Part shown: positions 1-10,084 of the stretch, one piece after another
How the letters are laid out: every line of letters begins with the position of its first letter
How positions within the stretch are numbered: position 1 is the stretch's first letter
Source of the DNA: Phyllobacterium zundukense
GTDB lineage: Bacteria; Pseudomonadota; Alphaproteobacteria; Rhizobiales; Rhizobiaceae
Assembly: GCF_002764115.1 (NCBI RefSeq)
Contig: NZ_CP017940.1
Span: forward strand, 2,640,501-2,704,500
Reading direction: 5' to 3'
DNA: 64,000 nt
Notes under the pieces: model-generated
The model's input: the letters and a program-made list of their open reading frames with translations, nothing else
Databases searched by the model: none
What the model was told of the DNA's origin: nothing
Translations under genes and position numbers: made by a program

Positions 1-170
1 CGCATATTCTTGTAGGAGTTCTCGCCCATGACCCAGCGCAACGCCTCGACAAGATTGGACTTGCCGCAGCCGTTGGGGCCTACGACACCGGTCAGACCGC
101 TTTCGATGACAAATTCAGCCGGTTCTACGAAGGATTTGAAGCCGAGAAGGCGGAGTTTGGTGAAGCGCAT
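1..170 (-). CDS. smc: Chromosome segregation ATPase SMC (5' end only)
   Basis: Only the first 57 codons are inside the window; the rest lies beyond position 1. The translation opens [14 protein letters not shown] and carries the Walker A motif GPNGCGKS at residues 31-38, then the EALRWVMGE segment typical of SMC N-terminal ATPase heads. SMC proteins are coiled-coil ABC ATPases that, with ScpA and ScpB, compact and segregate the chromosome. The ATG at 170 has an AAGGG element about 7 nt upstream. The gene follows the DsbA-like gene on the same strand after an 87-nt gap containing a GC-rich hairpin. That the rest of the gene is intact cannot be judged here. Confidence 0.93.
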   Translation of the reverse strand, partial: MRFTKLRLLGFKSFVEPAEFVIESGLTGVVGPNGCGKSNLVEALRWVMGENSYKNM

Positions 171-216
171 CAGGTGCCCTTTCGCCCAAACATCGCAGAA
201 GCAAATAGTCCGATGA

Positions 217-236
217 CGGGCGCAGCGAGGCGCCCG
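217..236. other. GC-rich hairpin between the DsbA-like gene and smc
   Basis: A perfect 7-bp inverted repeat, CGGGCGC/GCGCCCG, encloses a 6-nt loop in the gap between the DsbA-like stop and the smc start. No U-tract follows on the minus strand, so it could be a weak terminator, an attenuating hairpin or chance in GC-rich DNA. Confidence 0.3.
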
Positions 237-257
237 CCGAAACTTGAGCAGCAGGTA

Positions 258-971
258 CTAGAGCAGACCGTCGATAACTGCTGACATTTCGTCAACCGAT
301 AAGGCTCCCGAGTATTTGGTGCCGTTGATGAAGAATGTCGGGGTTGCGTTTACTCCGAATTCGCTGGCACCGCGCTCACGCACTGCATTCACATCATCCA
401 GAAGTTTTTGGTTCGTCAAGCAAGCCTTGAAGGACTCCTGTGTAAAACCTGCCAATTTGGAGATTTGCAGCAAAGGTTCCTCGGCATTTGCCGCTCCGGC
501 CCACTGTTCCTGCTGTTTGAACAGAACTTCAACCAACGGATAATAGCGCTCTTCGGGTGCGCAGCGCGCCAGCATGAAGGCGGCGGCAGCGCGCGGGTCG
601 AATGGGAACTCACGCAGGATCAGCTTCGCCTTGCCGGTATCGATGTATTTTTCCTTGATGGCTGGCAGCGTCGTTGTAGCGAAATGCGCGCAGTGCGGGC
701 AGGTCATCGAAGCATATTCGACGATCGTCACCGGGGCCTCGGGCTTGCCCATCACCATATCTTTCAGTGAGCCGGCAGCCATGAGTTTCGCTTCATCGAC
801 TTTACCGGCGGGTGGCGGTGCTTGTACCCCTGATGCATTCGGGACCTGGGTCGCATTTTCCGCCGGCTTTGCGGCATCTTCTGACCAAGCCTGACTGCCG
901 GCCATGGCGATGGCAGCCGTAGAAACGGCGGCAAGTGTCAGAATTTTTCTGCGGGTCAGCAATTCAGTCAT
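258..971 (-). CDS. DsbA-family thiol:disulfide oxidoreductase, exported
   Basis: This is a thioredoxin-fold protein of the DsbA type. It has the active site CPHC at residues 91-94 (counted from the ATG at 971), followed by the helical insertion and a C-terminal ATPTFFING segment that supplies the cis-proline. It probably oxidises or isomerises cysteines in the periplasm. The N-terminus LTRRKILTLAA followed by a hydrophobic stretch resembles a twin-arginine signal with Ile in the Phe position; cleavage is plausible after the GSQAWS region. A GTG at 980 would add three residues; the ATG at 971 starts right before the signal. The gene sits between DUF721 and smc in the same orientation, an order common in rhizobia. 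A Pro/Ala-rich linker of about 35 residues separates signal and fold. Confidence 0.88.
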   Translation of the reverse strand: MTELLTRRKILTLAAVSTAAIAMAGSQAWSEDAAKPAENATQVPNASGVQAPPPAGKVDEAKLMAAGSLKDMVMGKPEAPVTIVEYASMTCPHCAHFATTTLPAIKEKYIDTGKAKLILREFPFDPRAAAAFMLARCAPEERYYPLVEVLFKQQEQWAGAANAEEPLLQISKLAGFTQESFKACLTNQKLLDDVNAVRERGASEFGVNATPTFFINGTKYSGALSVDEMSAVIDGLL

Positions 972-1104
972 AAGGATCACCTGTCTCCGGTGTTGATTAT
1001 GTTTCGAGTGACTCGTTAGAGCCTCATGCCAGTCTCTTTAAGGCAGACCATGCATTCTGTCTTTGAATTTTTCGTGATCCAATGTCCGCGAATTCATAGA
1101 AGGA

Positions 1105-1605
1105 TCAGCGTTTGATCTTCTCAGCGTGGATGCTTTGGCCGAGCCGCTGCAGCGCTTCGCGAAGACTTTCATCCTCGATTGGCTCGACCGATCGGCTGAT
1201 CTTGGCAGCCGTGGCGGCATCGACGGGCGGCAGGGTACGACGCTTTGCGACAGGTTGGGATACAGGCTTCTGCTCGATCCTGATGCGCCCGACTGCGGCA
1301 AATCCAAGAAAGGAATTGACGCGGCTGATGATTTCACCCGTTTCGTGCTGAATGCGCATCGCCGTGAAGCCCTGGCAGGCGATCACCAGCGTGGCCGGCT
1401 GAAACGGGTCGTCCTCATGCGCCCGGCGCGGCCAGAGAAGCTTAAGTGGCCGGGACTGTTCTCCCAAGGCGGATCCGACAACCTCTTCCCAGGCTTGAAC
1501 AAGTTCGATGGTGATCCCTGCCCGCTTGCGCAGTACGGGATCCAGAATGCCGGCGGCAGGATCGGCAAGCGGCCGGAAGCCCTTTTTGCTGCGGTCGTCA
1601 TTCAT
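1105..1605 (-). CDS. DUF721 (DciA-like) protein
   Basis: The 166-residue product matches the DUF721 family. Its N-terminal part holds the characteristic AWEEVVGSALGEQSRPLKL stretch, and a compact domain follows to about residue 115. The C-terminal third is charged and probably disordered. DUF721 proteins include DciA, a loader or partner of the replicative helicase DnaB in bacteria that lack DnaC; whether this copy does that is inference from family membership. It lies on the minus strand upstream of the DsbA-like gene and smc. In many relatives mutY is the direct neighbour, but here two polysaccharide genes lie between. The ATG at 1605 is the natural start. Confidence 0.85.
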   Translation of the reverse strand: MNDDRSKKGFRPLADPAAGILDPVLRKRAGITIELVQAWEEVVGSALGEQSRPLKLLWPRRAHEDDPFQPATLVIACQGFTAMRIQHETGEIISRVNSFLGFAAVGRIRIEQKPVSQPVAKRRTLPPVDAATAAKISRSVEPIEDESLREALQRLGQSIHAEKIKR

Positions 1606-1635
1606 TGGACCAGTCCGCCCGTTCCAGAGGAAACA

Positions 1636-2610
1636 TCAGCGGCCATTATAGCCGCGAAACCACTCAACGAACAAAGGTATGCCTTCTTCCAGCGACGTGG
1701 TAGGCGAAAAACCAAGATCGCGGGCGGCCAAATCGATGTCCGCGTAAGTGCGTTCTACATCAGCAGGCGGCATCGGCGCGAATTGTTTGATGGCTTCGCG
1801 ACCGCAGGCCTTCTCGATAATTTCAATGAAACGCATCAAAGCAACCGGCTTGTTGTTGCCAAGATTATATATCGGCGCGGTTTCATCCGGATTCGCCAAT
1901 ATGCGACTTACCGCGCCAAATACACCATTGACGATATCATCGATGAACGTGAAGTCTCGCTCCATACGGCCATGATTGTAAACCTTGATCGGCTCGCCTT
2001 TCAGGATGGCGTCTGTGAAGAGCCAGGGAGCCATGTCCGGTCGACCATAAGGGCCGTACACGGTGAAGAACCGCAAACCGGTCGAAGCAACCTTGTGAAC
2101 ATGTCGATAGGAGTGGGCAAGAAGCTCCCCTGAACGCTTGGTCGCGGCGTAAACCGACACCGGATGATCGACAGGATCGCCTTCCGAAAACGGCACCTTC
2201 GTATTGGCACCATAAACGGACGACGAACTGGCATAGACCACTGGCGGGCGCTTCGGCATTTGGCGCGCCTGTTCGAAAACCGTTACCTGACCGTGGACAT
2301 TGGCATCGACATAGGCGGCCGGGTTCTCGACCGAATAGCGCACTCCAGCTTGAGCGGCCAGGTGGACGATAATATCGGCATCCGTGTCGCCGGCTATTGC
2401 CTCGGCAAATTCTCTGGGGTTTGCAATGTTGGCGCGAACAAAACGAATATTGGACTGACCGTCCAGCGCTGAGAGGCGAGTTTCCTTCAGCGCAACTGGA
2501 TAATAATCGTTGAGATTGTCGATTGCGACAATGTCAAACCCTTCGCTGGCGAGCCTCTTTGCGACATGAAACCCGATAAAGCCTGCTGCTCCTGTAACGA
2601 TGGCCTTCAT
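1636..2610 (-). CDS. lpsL: UDP-glucuronate 4-epimerase (extended SDR)
   Basis: This 324-residue extended short-chain dehydrogenase converts UDP-glucuronate to UDP-galacturonate, a precursor for LPS core or capsule sugars. The Rossmann nucleotide site GAAGFIG is at residues 7-13, a Ser-rich strand (YASSSSVYG) supplies the catalytic Ser, and YAATK at 154-158 gives the Tyr/Lys pair. The N-terminal DNLNDYYPVALKETRL segment is typical of the uronate epimerases (LpsL/CapI/GAE group) rather than GalE. It is full length. The gene is 30 nt upstream of DUF721 and follows the O-antigen ligase gene on the same strand, so the two polysaccharide genes may be cotranscribed. The substrate is inferred from family resemblance. 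Confidence 0.87.
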   Translation of the reverse strand: MKAIVTGAAGFIGFHVAKRLASEGFDIVAIDNLNDYYPVALKETRLSALDGQSNIRFVRANIANPREFAEAIAGDTDADIIVHLAAQAGVRYSVENPAAYVDANVHGQVTVFEQARQMPKRPPVVYASSSSVYGANTKVPFSEGDPVDHPVSVYAATKRSGELLAHSYRHVHKVASTGLRFFTVYGPYGRPDMAPWLFTDAILKGEPIKVYNHGRMERDFTFIDDIVNGVFGAVSRILANPDETAPIYNLGNNKPVALMRFIEIIEKACGREAIKQFAPMPPADVERTYADIDLAARDLGFSPTTSLEEGIPLFVEWFRGYNGR

Positions 2611-2661
2611 GTAATACCTGATTTCATTCGAGTTTATTTTGGTGGCTGCAGTCTTCTATCT

Positions 2662-3972
2662 TCAAGCTCTCAAGGCAATCGCGTCGGCATCTGCCAGATG
2701 AGCCACTTTTTGCACCGACAGATAGGGCGAATTTCCCTCGATCCAGCAGATCATGATCGTGAGATAGGTGAAAACAGCGTCGGTCGCATCGTGGCCGAAC
2801 ATGATCCCGAACATGCCGGTGATTACATAGCTGGTGACAAGCAGAAGCGAAAGAGCCGTTGCCAGATCGCGTCCCGGGCCCGGTGCTTTGCTGCGAGCAG
2901 CGATTATCGGGGCTGCCAGGAGTGAAAGCACCCCAAGAATTCCGAGAATTCCGGCGTCAACGGCAGCATTCAAGAACCCATTGTGGACATGGGTGAACGT
3001 CATTTGCTTGTCGACCGGCAGATGCAACGTCTCATAGACAAGGGACATACGGTTCTGCGGACCCTGGCCGATCAATGGGGATTCCAGAAATGCTTGTCTG
3101 GCTGCCGACCAGAGCAGCAATCGTGCTTTCAGCGAGCTGATATTGTCAGGTTGCTGATCCAGTTGAACAATATCGTTCTCCAACGCATGGTAGCGTTCGG
3201 CTACTTTCATTGCCCCCACGGCAAGGACAGCAACAATCAAAACCGTTCCGACCACTTTCGCCGCATTTGTAAGTGTCGGCAGCGATTGTCCGCGCAAATA
3301 CCAGTACAGAATGATGAAGTGGAACGGCATCACCAGCCAGGCCGACCGCGTACCCGACAGGAAAGCGCAGACCATCCCGCACGCGAAACCGGCAATTGCA
3401 ATGGCGCGTTCAGTCCTGCTGTCGGAGTGTGCGTTCAGCAACGAGATGCTGCCGAATAGCACAGCGAACAGCCCGAAAACGGCGGCATTGCCGGCGCCTC
3501 CTTCGGCTCTAGAGGACAAGAACGCGATTTGCACGATGCTGAAAACGAGTGAACCGATCATGCCGATGCCGGCGCCTGTGATCAAAAACGGTACCAGTCG
3601 GCCCGAGATGCCGGCGCGAAGGCGCGGCAGGATCGCCCAGATTGCAAGAAAGGGGATCATCTTGAGAAGGTATGCCCAGCCCTTTTCCGGATTGGGATGA
3701 ATCACGACAGAGAGAATCGTCACCAAAACATAGAAGGTTACACACCAGGCGACAATTTTGTCCGATCGGGTCAAATTGAACGCAAATCGCTTTGTAACCA
3801 GCGAAATCAACGCCCAGAGAAAGGCGAACACCAGCGTCACCGAAGTTCCGCTTGCCAATAAACCAGGAAACAGCGCAAACAAAAGTGTAAAGAGGCGATT
3901 ATTGCGATCGATTCCAACAAAATGCCCCCTGGTCGGGAGCATAAATGCCTTGGTCAACTGATCTGGAAACAT
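2662..3972 (-). CDS. O-antigen ligase/polymerase family membrane protein (Wzy_C type)
   Basis: The product is a 436-residue polytopic membrane protein with roughly ten hydrophobic segments. A periplasmic loop at about residues 250-330 ends in FTHVHNGFLNAAVDAGILG, the HN..L....E/D.G..G signature of the Wzy_C domain. Members either ligate O-antigen to lipid A-core (WaaL) or polymerise repeat units (Wzy/ExoQ); the sequence does not say which. It is the first gene of a minus-strand pair with the UDP-glucuronate epimerase, 51 nt apart, and divergent from mutY. The 88-nt gap to mutY must hold both promoters. The pair looks like a polysaccharide insertion into an otherwise housekeeping neighbourhood. 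Confidence 0.8.
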   Translation of the reverse strand: MFPDQLTKAFMLPTRGHFVGIDRNNRLFTLLFALFPGLLASGTSVTLVFAFLWALISLVTKRFAFNLTRSDKIVAWCVTFYVLVTILSVVIHPNPEKGWAYLLKMIPFLAIWAILPRLRAGISGRLVPFLITGAGIGMIGSLVFSIVQIAFLSSRAEGGAGNAAVFGLFAVLFGSISLLNAHSDSRTERAIAIAGFACGMVCAFLSGTRSAWLVMPFHFIILYWYLRGQSLPTLTNAAKVVGTVLIVAVLAVGAMKVAERYHALENDIVQLDQQPDNISSLKARLLLWSAARQAFLESPLIGQGPQNRMSLVYETLHLPVDKQMTFTHVHNGFLNAAVDAGILGILGVLSLLAAPIIAARSKAPGPGRDLATALSLLLVTSYVITGMFGIMFGHDATDAVFTYLTIMICWIEGNSPYLSVQKVAHLADADAIALRA

Positions 3973-4060
3973 CTATGATTCCGAATATTTCTGAATTTCA
4001 CTTTGGCAGCCGTTTTGTCAAACAAGTCGCTTCACTTCCGTGTAGCGCAGTTTAGAATTG

Positions 4061-5140
4061 ATGCAACCGATAACCGTCAAACTACTCCACTGGTATGATT
4101 CTCATCATCGGATTCTACCATGGCGCATTTCGCCGCGCGACCGCCTCGCGGGAGTGGTTGCGGATCCTTACCGAGTCTGGCTTTCAGAAATCATGCTGCA
4201 ACAGACGACCGTCGAAGCAGTGAAGCCATATTTCCGCGCATTCACCGAAAAGTGGCCGACGGTTACCCATCTAGCCTCCGCCAGTCAGGATGATGTGCTG
4301 CGCGCCTGGGCGGGACTCGGCTATTATTCACGCGCTCGCAACCTCAAGAAATGCGCCGACATCGTCTGCGCGGAATTTGGCGGACGTTTCCCCATTGATG
4401 TGGCTGGCTTAAAGTCGTTGCCAGGCATTGGCGACTACACAGCAGCGGCAATTGCGTCGATCGCGTTCGATCTGCCCACCGCCGTGGTTGATGGCAATGT
4501 CGAGCGTGTGATCACCCGGCTCTATGCGCTGGCAACACCCATGCCCTTCGCCAAACCGGAAATTCGGTTACGGATGCAGGCGATCACACCCGATGAGCGC
4601 CCCGGGGATTTCGCGCAAGCCATGATGGATCTGGGGGCAACCATCTGCACGCCGAGGCGACCGGCTTGTGTCATTTGCCCCCTTAACGACAACTGCGAGG
4701 CGTTGCGAACAACGGATCCAGAGTTCTTTCCGGTAAAGGCTCCGAAAAAGGAAAAACCTGTGCGTGTCGGCGCCGCCTTTGTTGCCGCCTCAACAGACGG
4801 CGAGGTGTTTCTGCGCAGCCGCATCGAAACTGGCCTGCTCGGTGGGATGGCCGAAGTCCCGACGACCGGCTGGACCGCTCGTCTGGACGGAGACACGGAC
4901 GTGGATGCAGCACCCTTTCCAGCAAACTGGATTTCCGCTGGCAGCATTACCCATGTTTTCACTCATTTTGAACTGCGCCTTGCGATCTACAGGGCAGGTG
5001 AAGTCCAAAAGGATATCGCTGCCGATGGCTGGTGGGTCAAAGTCGAAAAATTAACGGGTGAGGCGTTGCCCACCGTCATGAAAAAGGCCATTGCTGCGGC
5101 CATCCCGGACGCGTTCGCAAAGAGAAGGAAAGAGGAATGA
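4061..5140 (+). CDS. mutY: A/G-specific adenine DNA glycosylase MutY
   Basis: MutY removes adenine mispaired with 8-oxoguanine. Visible features are the catalytic Glu in LSEIMLQQT (residue 43), the helix-hairpin-helix LPGIGDYTAAAI with the downstream Asp of VVDGNVERV, and the iron-sulphur loop with the C-X6-C-X2-C-X5-C spacing in CTPRRPACVICPLNDNC. A C-terminal NUDIX-like domain (about residues 225-345) recognises 8-oxoG. At 359 residues it is normal in length. The ATG at 4061 is preferred over the adjacent TTG at 4058; neither has a strong Shine-Dalgarno. The stop overlaps the start of the next gene as ATGA, so the two are translationally coupled. Confidence 0.95.
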   Translation: MQPITVKLLHWYDSHHRILPWRISPRDRLAGVVADPYRVWLSEIMLQQTTVEAVKPYFRAFTEKWPTVTHLASASQDDVLRAWAGLGYYSRARNLKKCADIVCAEFGGRFPIDVAGLKSLPGIGDYTAAAIASIAFDLPTAVVDGNVERVITRLYALATPMPFAKPEIRLRMQAITPDERPGDFAQAMMDLGATICTPRRPACVICPLNDNCEALRTTDPEFFPVKAPKKEKPVRVGAAFVAASTDGEVFLRSRIETGLLGGMAEVPTTGWTARLDGDTDVDAAPFPANWISAGSITHVFTHFELRLAIYRAGEVQKDIAADGWWVKVEKLTGEALPTVMKKAIAAAIPDAFAKRRKEE

Positions 5141-5748
5141 CATCCGTCAAGCATATCGTTTTCGACATTGGGCAGGTGCTTATTCACTACGACCCGGATG
5201 CAGCATTCCGGGACGTCATTCCCGACGCGGAGGAGCGCAAATGGTTCTTCGACAATGTCTGCACGAGCGCCTGGAATATCGAGCAGGATCGCGGGCGGAA
5301 GTGGCATGAAGCCGAAGCGCTCTTGATTGCGGACTTTCCCGACCGCGAACACCATATTCGCGCCTTCCGTGAGAATTGGCATCAAATGATCACGCATTCG
5401 ATCGACGGCAGCGTTGATATCATGCGCAAACTGATCGCCGATGGCCATGATGTGACGATGCTCACCAATTTCGCGTCGGATACATTGCGCGAAGCCTGGG
5501 AACGCTTTCCCTTTTTGACGGAGAGCCGCGGCGTTACGGTTTCAGGGGATATTGGCCTGATCAAACCGGACAAAGCCATCTACGACCACCATGTCGCGGC
5601 ATTCGAACTGGAGCCCTCGGCGACGCTGTTCATAGATGACAGCGCAAAGAATGTTGCGGGAGCCAAGACGGCAGGCTGGCAGTCGGTGCAATTCATCGAT
5701 CCCGAGACGCTCAGGGCAGACCTGAATGGCCTCGGAATTCGCGTCTGA
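5137..5748 (+). CDS. HAD-superfamily hydrolase (YihX-like)
   Basis: This 203-residue HAD-family protein has motif I FDIGQVLIHYDP near the N-terminus, motif II LTNFAS in the middle, a motif III Lys in LIKPDKAIY and motif IV FIDDSAKN near the end. Motif I reads D-x-G instead of D-x-D, as in YihX-type glucose-1-phosphate phosphatases; the substrate here is unknown. It is coupled to mutY by an ATGA overlap. A palindromic terminator follows 25 nt after the stop, so mutY-HAD is a two-gene unit. Confidence 0.85.
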   Translation: MTSVKHIVFDIGQVLIHYDPDAAFRDVIPDAEERKWFFDNVCTSAWNIEQDRGRKWHEAEALLIADFPDREHHIRAFRENWHQMITHSIDGSVDIMRKLIADGHDVTMLTNFASDTLREAWERFPFLTESRGVTVSGDIGLIKPDKAIYDHHVAAFELEPSATLFIDDSAKNVAGAKTAGWQSVQFIDPETLRADLNGLGIRV

Positions 5749-5772
5749 CTGTTTTGAAAGCCATATAACGGC

Positions 5773-5802
5773 GAAACGCCCAAGGCATGCCCTGGGCGTT
5801 TC
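5773..5802. terminator. Bidirectional hairpin between convergent HAD and ccrM genes
   Basis: A perfect 10-bp stem, GAAACGCCCA/TGGGCGTTTC, encloses a 10-nt loop that itself contains the palindrome GGCATGCC. It lies midway between two convergent stops, the classic place for a shared terminator. There is no long U-tract, so it may be a weak intrinsic terminator. Confidence 0.6.
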
Positions 5803-5844
5803 GGGATCAGAACGGCACTGGAGGTCCTCGTCCGATCGGATCTC

Positions 5845-7877
<2,033 letters not shown>

Positions 7878-7921
7878 CGGAGCTTGCAATGAGGAAAGGC
7901 TGGCATGGCGCCAGCTCTCTC

Positions 7922-8536
7922 TTACTGCTTCTTCTGTTTTGTCTTCGCGGTGGTGTCTGGACCTTCGTCAAACCCAATGAACACCTGCACGTTCTGCGAG
8001 GTCGGTTTGGGAAACGTCACATTCGGATCGTTGAAAACGAACTGCGTCGCTGCAGAACTATCGGTCGCCGAAACTGCCTGTTTGTGCAATTTTGAGTAGA
8101 GAACATCCGTTCCCTGAACGACTGCCACACGGATTGGTACCGTGACCGTACCGGGTGAAAACTTGGCACCAGGCACAATCTTACCGGCGATCGCCACATT
8201 CATTGTCAATGTGCCGTCGCCGGGCTGGCAAGATCGCGTTTCATTGGCGATAGACGCCTGATAAATCAGATTATCTGGCGTCTTGTCGGCTGACTTTCCG
8301 TAATTCGTCAAGACTGCAGTGCCTTCGCGGATCGTGACTGGCGGACAGAAAGCACGCAATTCGGATTCCGTGATACGCTTTTGTGCTTCTGCGGTCGCTT
8401 GGGCTTTTGGACTGTTCGGATCCTCCGTTGTATTGCCACTGGTGGAGCATCCACTAAGTCCCACGGCAAAAACCATTGCACAAAACGGGGCGCAAAGTTG
8501 ATAGAAGGGCAGAGTTTTTTGTGTTTCTGACTTCAT
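7922..8536 (-). CDS. Predicted lipoprotein of unknown function
   Basis: The 204-residue product starts MKSETQKTLPF. It has a hydrophobic signal ending in VGLSGC, a lipobox with Cys at about residue 30, so it is probably lipidated and envelope-anchored. The mature part is soluble, with two Cys (AFCPP and RSCQPG) that could pair. Beta-rich stretches such as TLTMNVAIAGKIVPGAK and VTVPIRVAVVQG suggest a small beta-sandwich. I do not recognise a named family. An upstream extension is open to 8959 but overlaps thrC on the other strand; the ATG at 8536 directly precedes the signal peptide. It is divergent from thrC with a 140-nt shared upstream region. Confidence 0.75.
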   Translation of the reverse strand: MKSETQKTLPFYQLCAPFCAMVFAVGLSGCSTSGNTTEDPNSPKAQATAEAQKRITESELRAFCPPVTIREGTAVLTNYGKSADKTPDNLIYQASIANETRSCQPGDGTLTMNVAIAGKIVPGAKFSPGTVTVPIRVAVVQGTDVLYSKLHKQAVSATDSSAATQFVFNDPNVTFPKPTSQNVQVFIGFDEGPDTTAKTKQKKQ

Positions 8537-8676
8537 GAACTGAACTTTCCTCGAAGAACTAACCTTGACGAACGAACGTGATCTATACCAACGGTAGGGA
8601 AATAATGCGACGGGGCTTTGCAGCTTTTTGCCAGGGTCGCGATTGCATTCTTGGGTAAGGTACAAAGGCGAACGAG

Positions 8677-10074
8677 ATGAAATATGTGAGTACCCGGGGT
8701 GAAGCCCCTGTTTTGGGATTTTCCGATGCGCTTCTGGCCGGCCTGGCCCGTGACGGCGGCCTTTATCTGCCACAGGAATTTCCACAGTTTTCCGCCAGCG
8801 AGATCCGCTCCTTGCGCGGCAAGACCTACGCGGAAGTTGCCATTCATGTTCTGACGCCTTTTGTTGCGGGCGACATTGATCAGGCCGATTTCGAGCGCAT
8901 GGTGCATGAGGCGTACGGCACATTCCGCCACGAAGCTGTCTGCCCGCTCGTTCAGACAAAGCACAATGAGTTCATTCTCGAGCTCTTCCATGGCCCGACA
9001 CTCGCCTTCAAAGACGTGGCGATGCAGCTTCTGGCGCGACTGATGGATTACATCCTGACAAAGCGAAACGAGCGCGCGACAATTGTTGGGGCAACATCCG
9101 GCGATACGGGCGGCGCTGCCATCGAAGCATTCGCAAATCGCGACCGCACCGACATTTTCATCCTGTTTCCGCACAATCGCGTATCGCCCGTGCAACAGCG
9201 GCAGATGACCACCTCGGCAGCCCCGAATGTCCATGCGCTGGCCATTGAAGGCAATTTCGACGACTGCCAGTCGCTGGTCAAAGGCATGTTCAACGATTTG
9301 AATTTCCGCGATTCACTTTCACTTTCCGGGGTCAATTCGATCAATTGGGCACGGATCATGCCGCAGATCGTTTATTATTTCACTGCCGCTGTGGCTCTCG
9401 GCAGTCCTGATCGACCTGTATCCTTCACCGTTCCCACGGGCAATTTCGGTGATATTTTTGCGGGTTACGTTGCAAAGCGCATGGGCCTTCCAATCGATCG
9501 TCTGGTCATTGCAACCAATGATAACGATATTTTGACCCGCACCATCGAGACGGGGAATTACGAGACCCGCGGTGTATTGCACACGACATCGCCGTCCATG
9601 GATATTCAGGTGTCATCGAATTTCGAGCGCTTGTTGTTTGAGGCGCACGGACGAGACGCCGCATCGGTGCGACGTCTTATGGACGGCCTGAAACAATCTG
9701 GAAGTTTTACCATCTCTGACGCGCCACTCGCCAAAATTCGCGCTGAATTTGACGCCGGGCGCTCAACGAGGGTGGAAACGGCCGAGGCAATTAAAGATGT
9801 CCTGAAACAATCGGGCTATTTGCTTGATCCGCATTCGGCCATCGGGCTGAAGGTTGCCCGGGAAAAGATTTCCGCCGGAGCGGCAAGCGTCGTGCTTGCG
9901 ACGGCTCATCCGGCCAAATTCCCGGATGCCGTCAGGACGGCAAGTGGCATTCATCCGGACCTTCCGCTTTGGCTTGGCGACCTCATGGAAAGAAAAGAAC
10001 AATACACGGTACTTCCCAACGACCTTAAAAATGTGGAAGAGTATGTCAGCCGACATTCAAGAGCGGCAAGGTAA
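8677..10074 (+). CDS. thrC: Threonine synthase
   Basis: ThrC is a PLP enzyme converting O-phospho-L-homoserine to L-threonine. The N-terminus MKYVSTRGEAPVLGFSDALL is diagnostic of the long bacterial form. The PLP-binding Lys is in LAFKDVAMQ (K112), and the phosphate-binding Gly-rich TSGDTGGAA follows. At 465 residues it is full length. The homoserine kinase that makes its substrate (thrB, 17729-18709) is in the same window but in another transcription unit. The stop is 10 nt before the M16 peptidase start, so thrC, the peptidase and the GNAT gene probably form an operon. Confidence 0.95.
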   Translation: MKYVSTRGEAPVLGFSDALLAGLARDGGLYLPQEFPQFSASEIRSLRGKTYAEVAIHVLTPFVAGDIDQADFERMVHEAYGTFRHEAVCPLVQTKHNEFILELFHGPTLAFKDVAMQLLARLMDYILTKRNERATIVGATSGDTGGAAIEAFANRDRTDIFILFPHNRVSPVQQRQMTTSAAPNVHALAIEGNFDDCQSLVKGMFNDLNFRDSLSLSGVNSINWARIMPQIVYYFTAAVALGSPDRPVSFTVPTGNFGDIFAGYVAKRMGLPIDRLVIATNDNDILTRTIETGNYETRGVLHTTSPSMDIQVSSNFERLLFEAHGRDAASVRRLMDGLKQSGSFTISDAPLAKIRAEFDAGRSTRVETAEAIKDVLKQSGYLLDPHSAIGLKVAREKISAGAASVVLATAHPAKFPDAVRTASGIHPDLPLWLGDLMERKEQYTVLPNDLKNVEEYVSRHSRAAR

Positions 10075-10084
10075 GGAGCATTGA

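Noticed and set aside
1126..2133. 335-codon open frame on the plus strand over DUF721 and lpsL
   Set aside because: It runs across two well-supported genes and their gap in antisense and has no recognisable domain.
8537..8676. TTGACG with TATACC as a thrC promoter
   Set aside because: The spacer is only about 13 nt, too short for a normal promoter.
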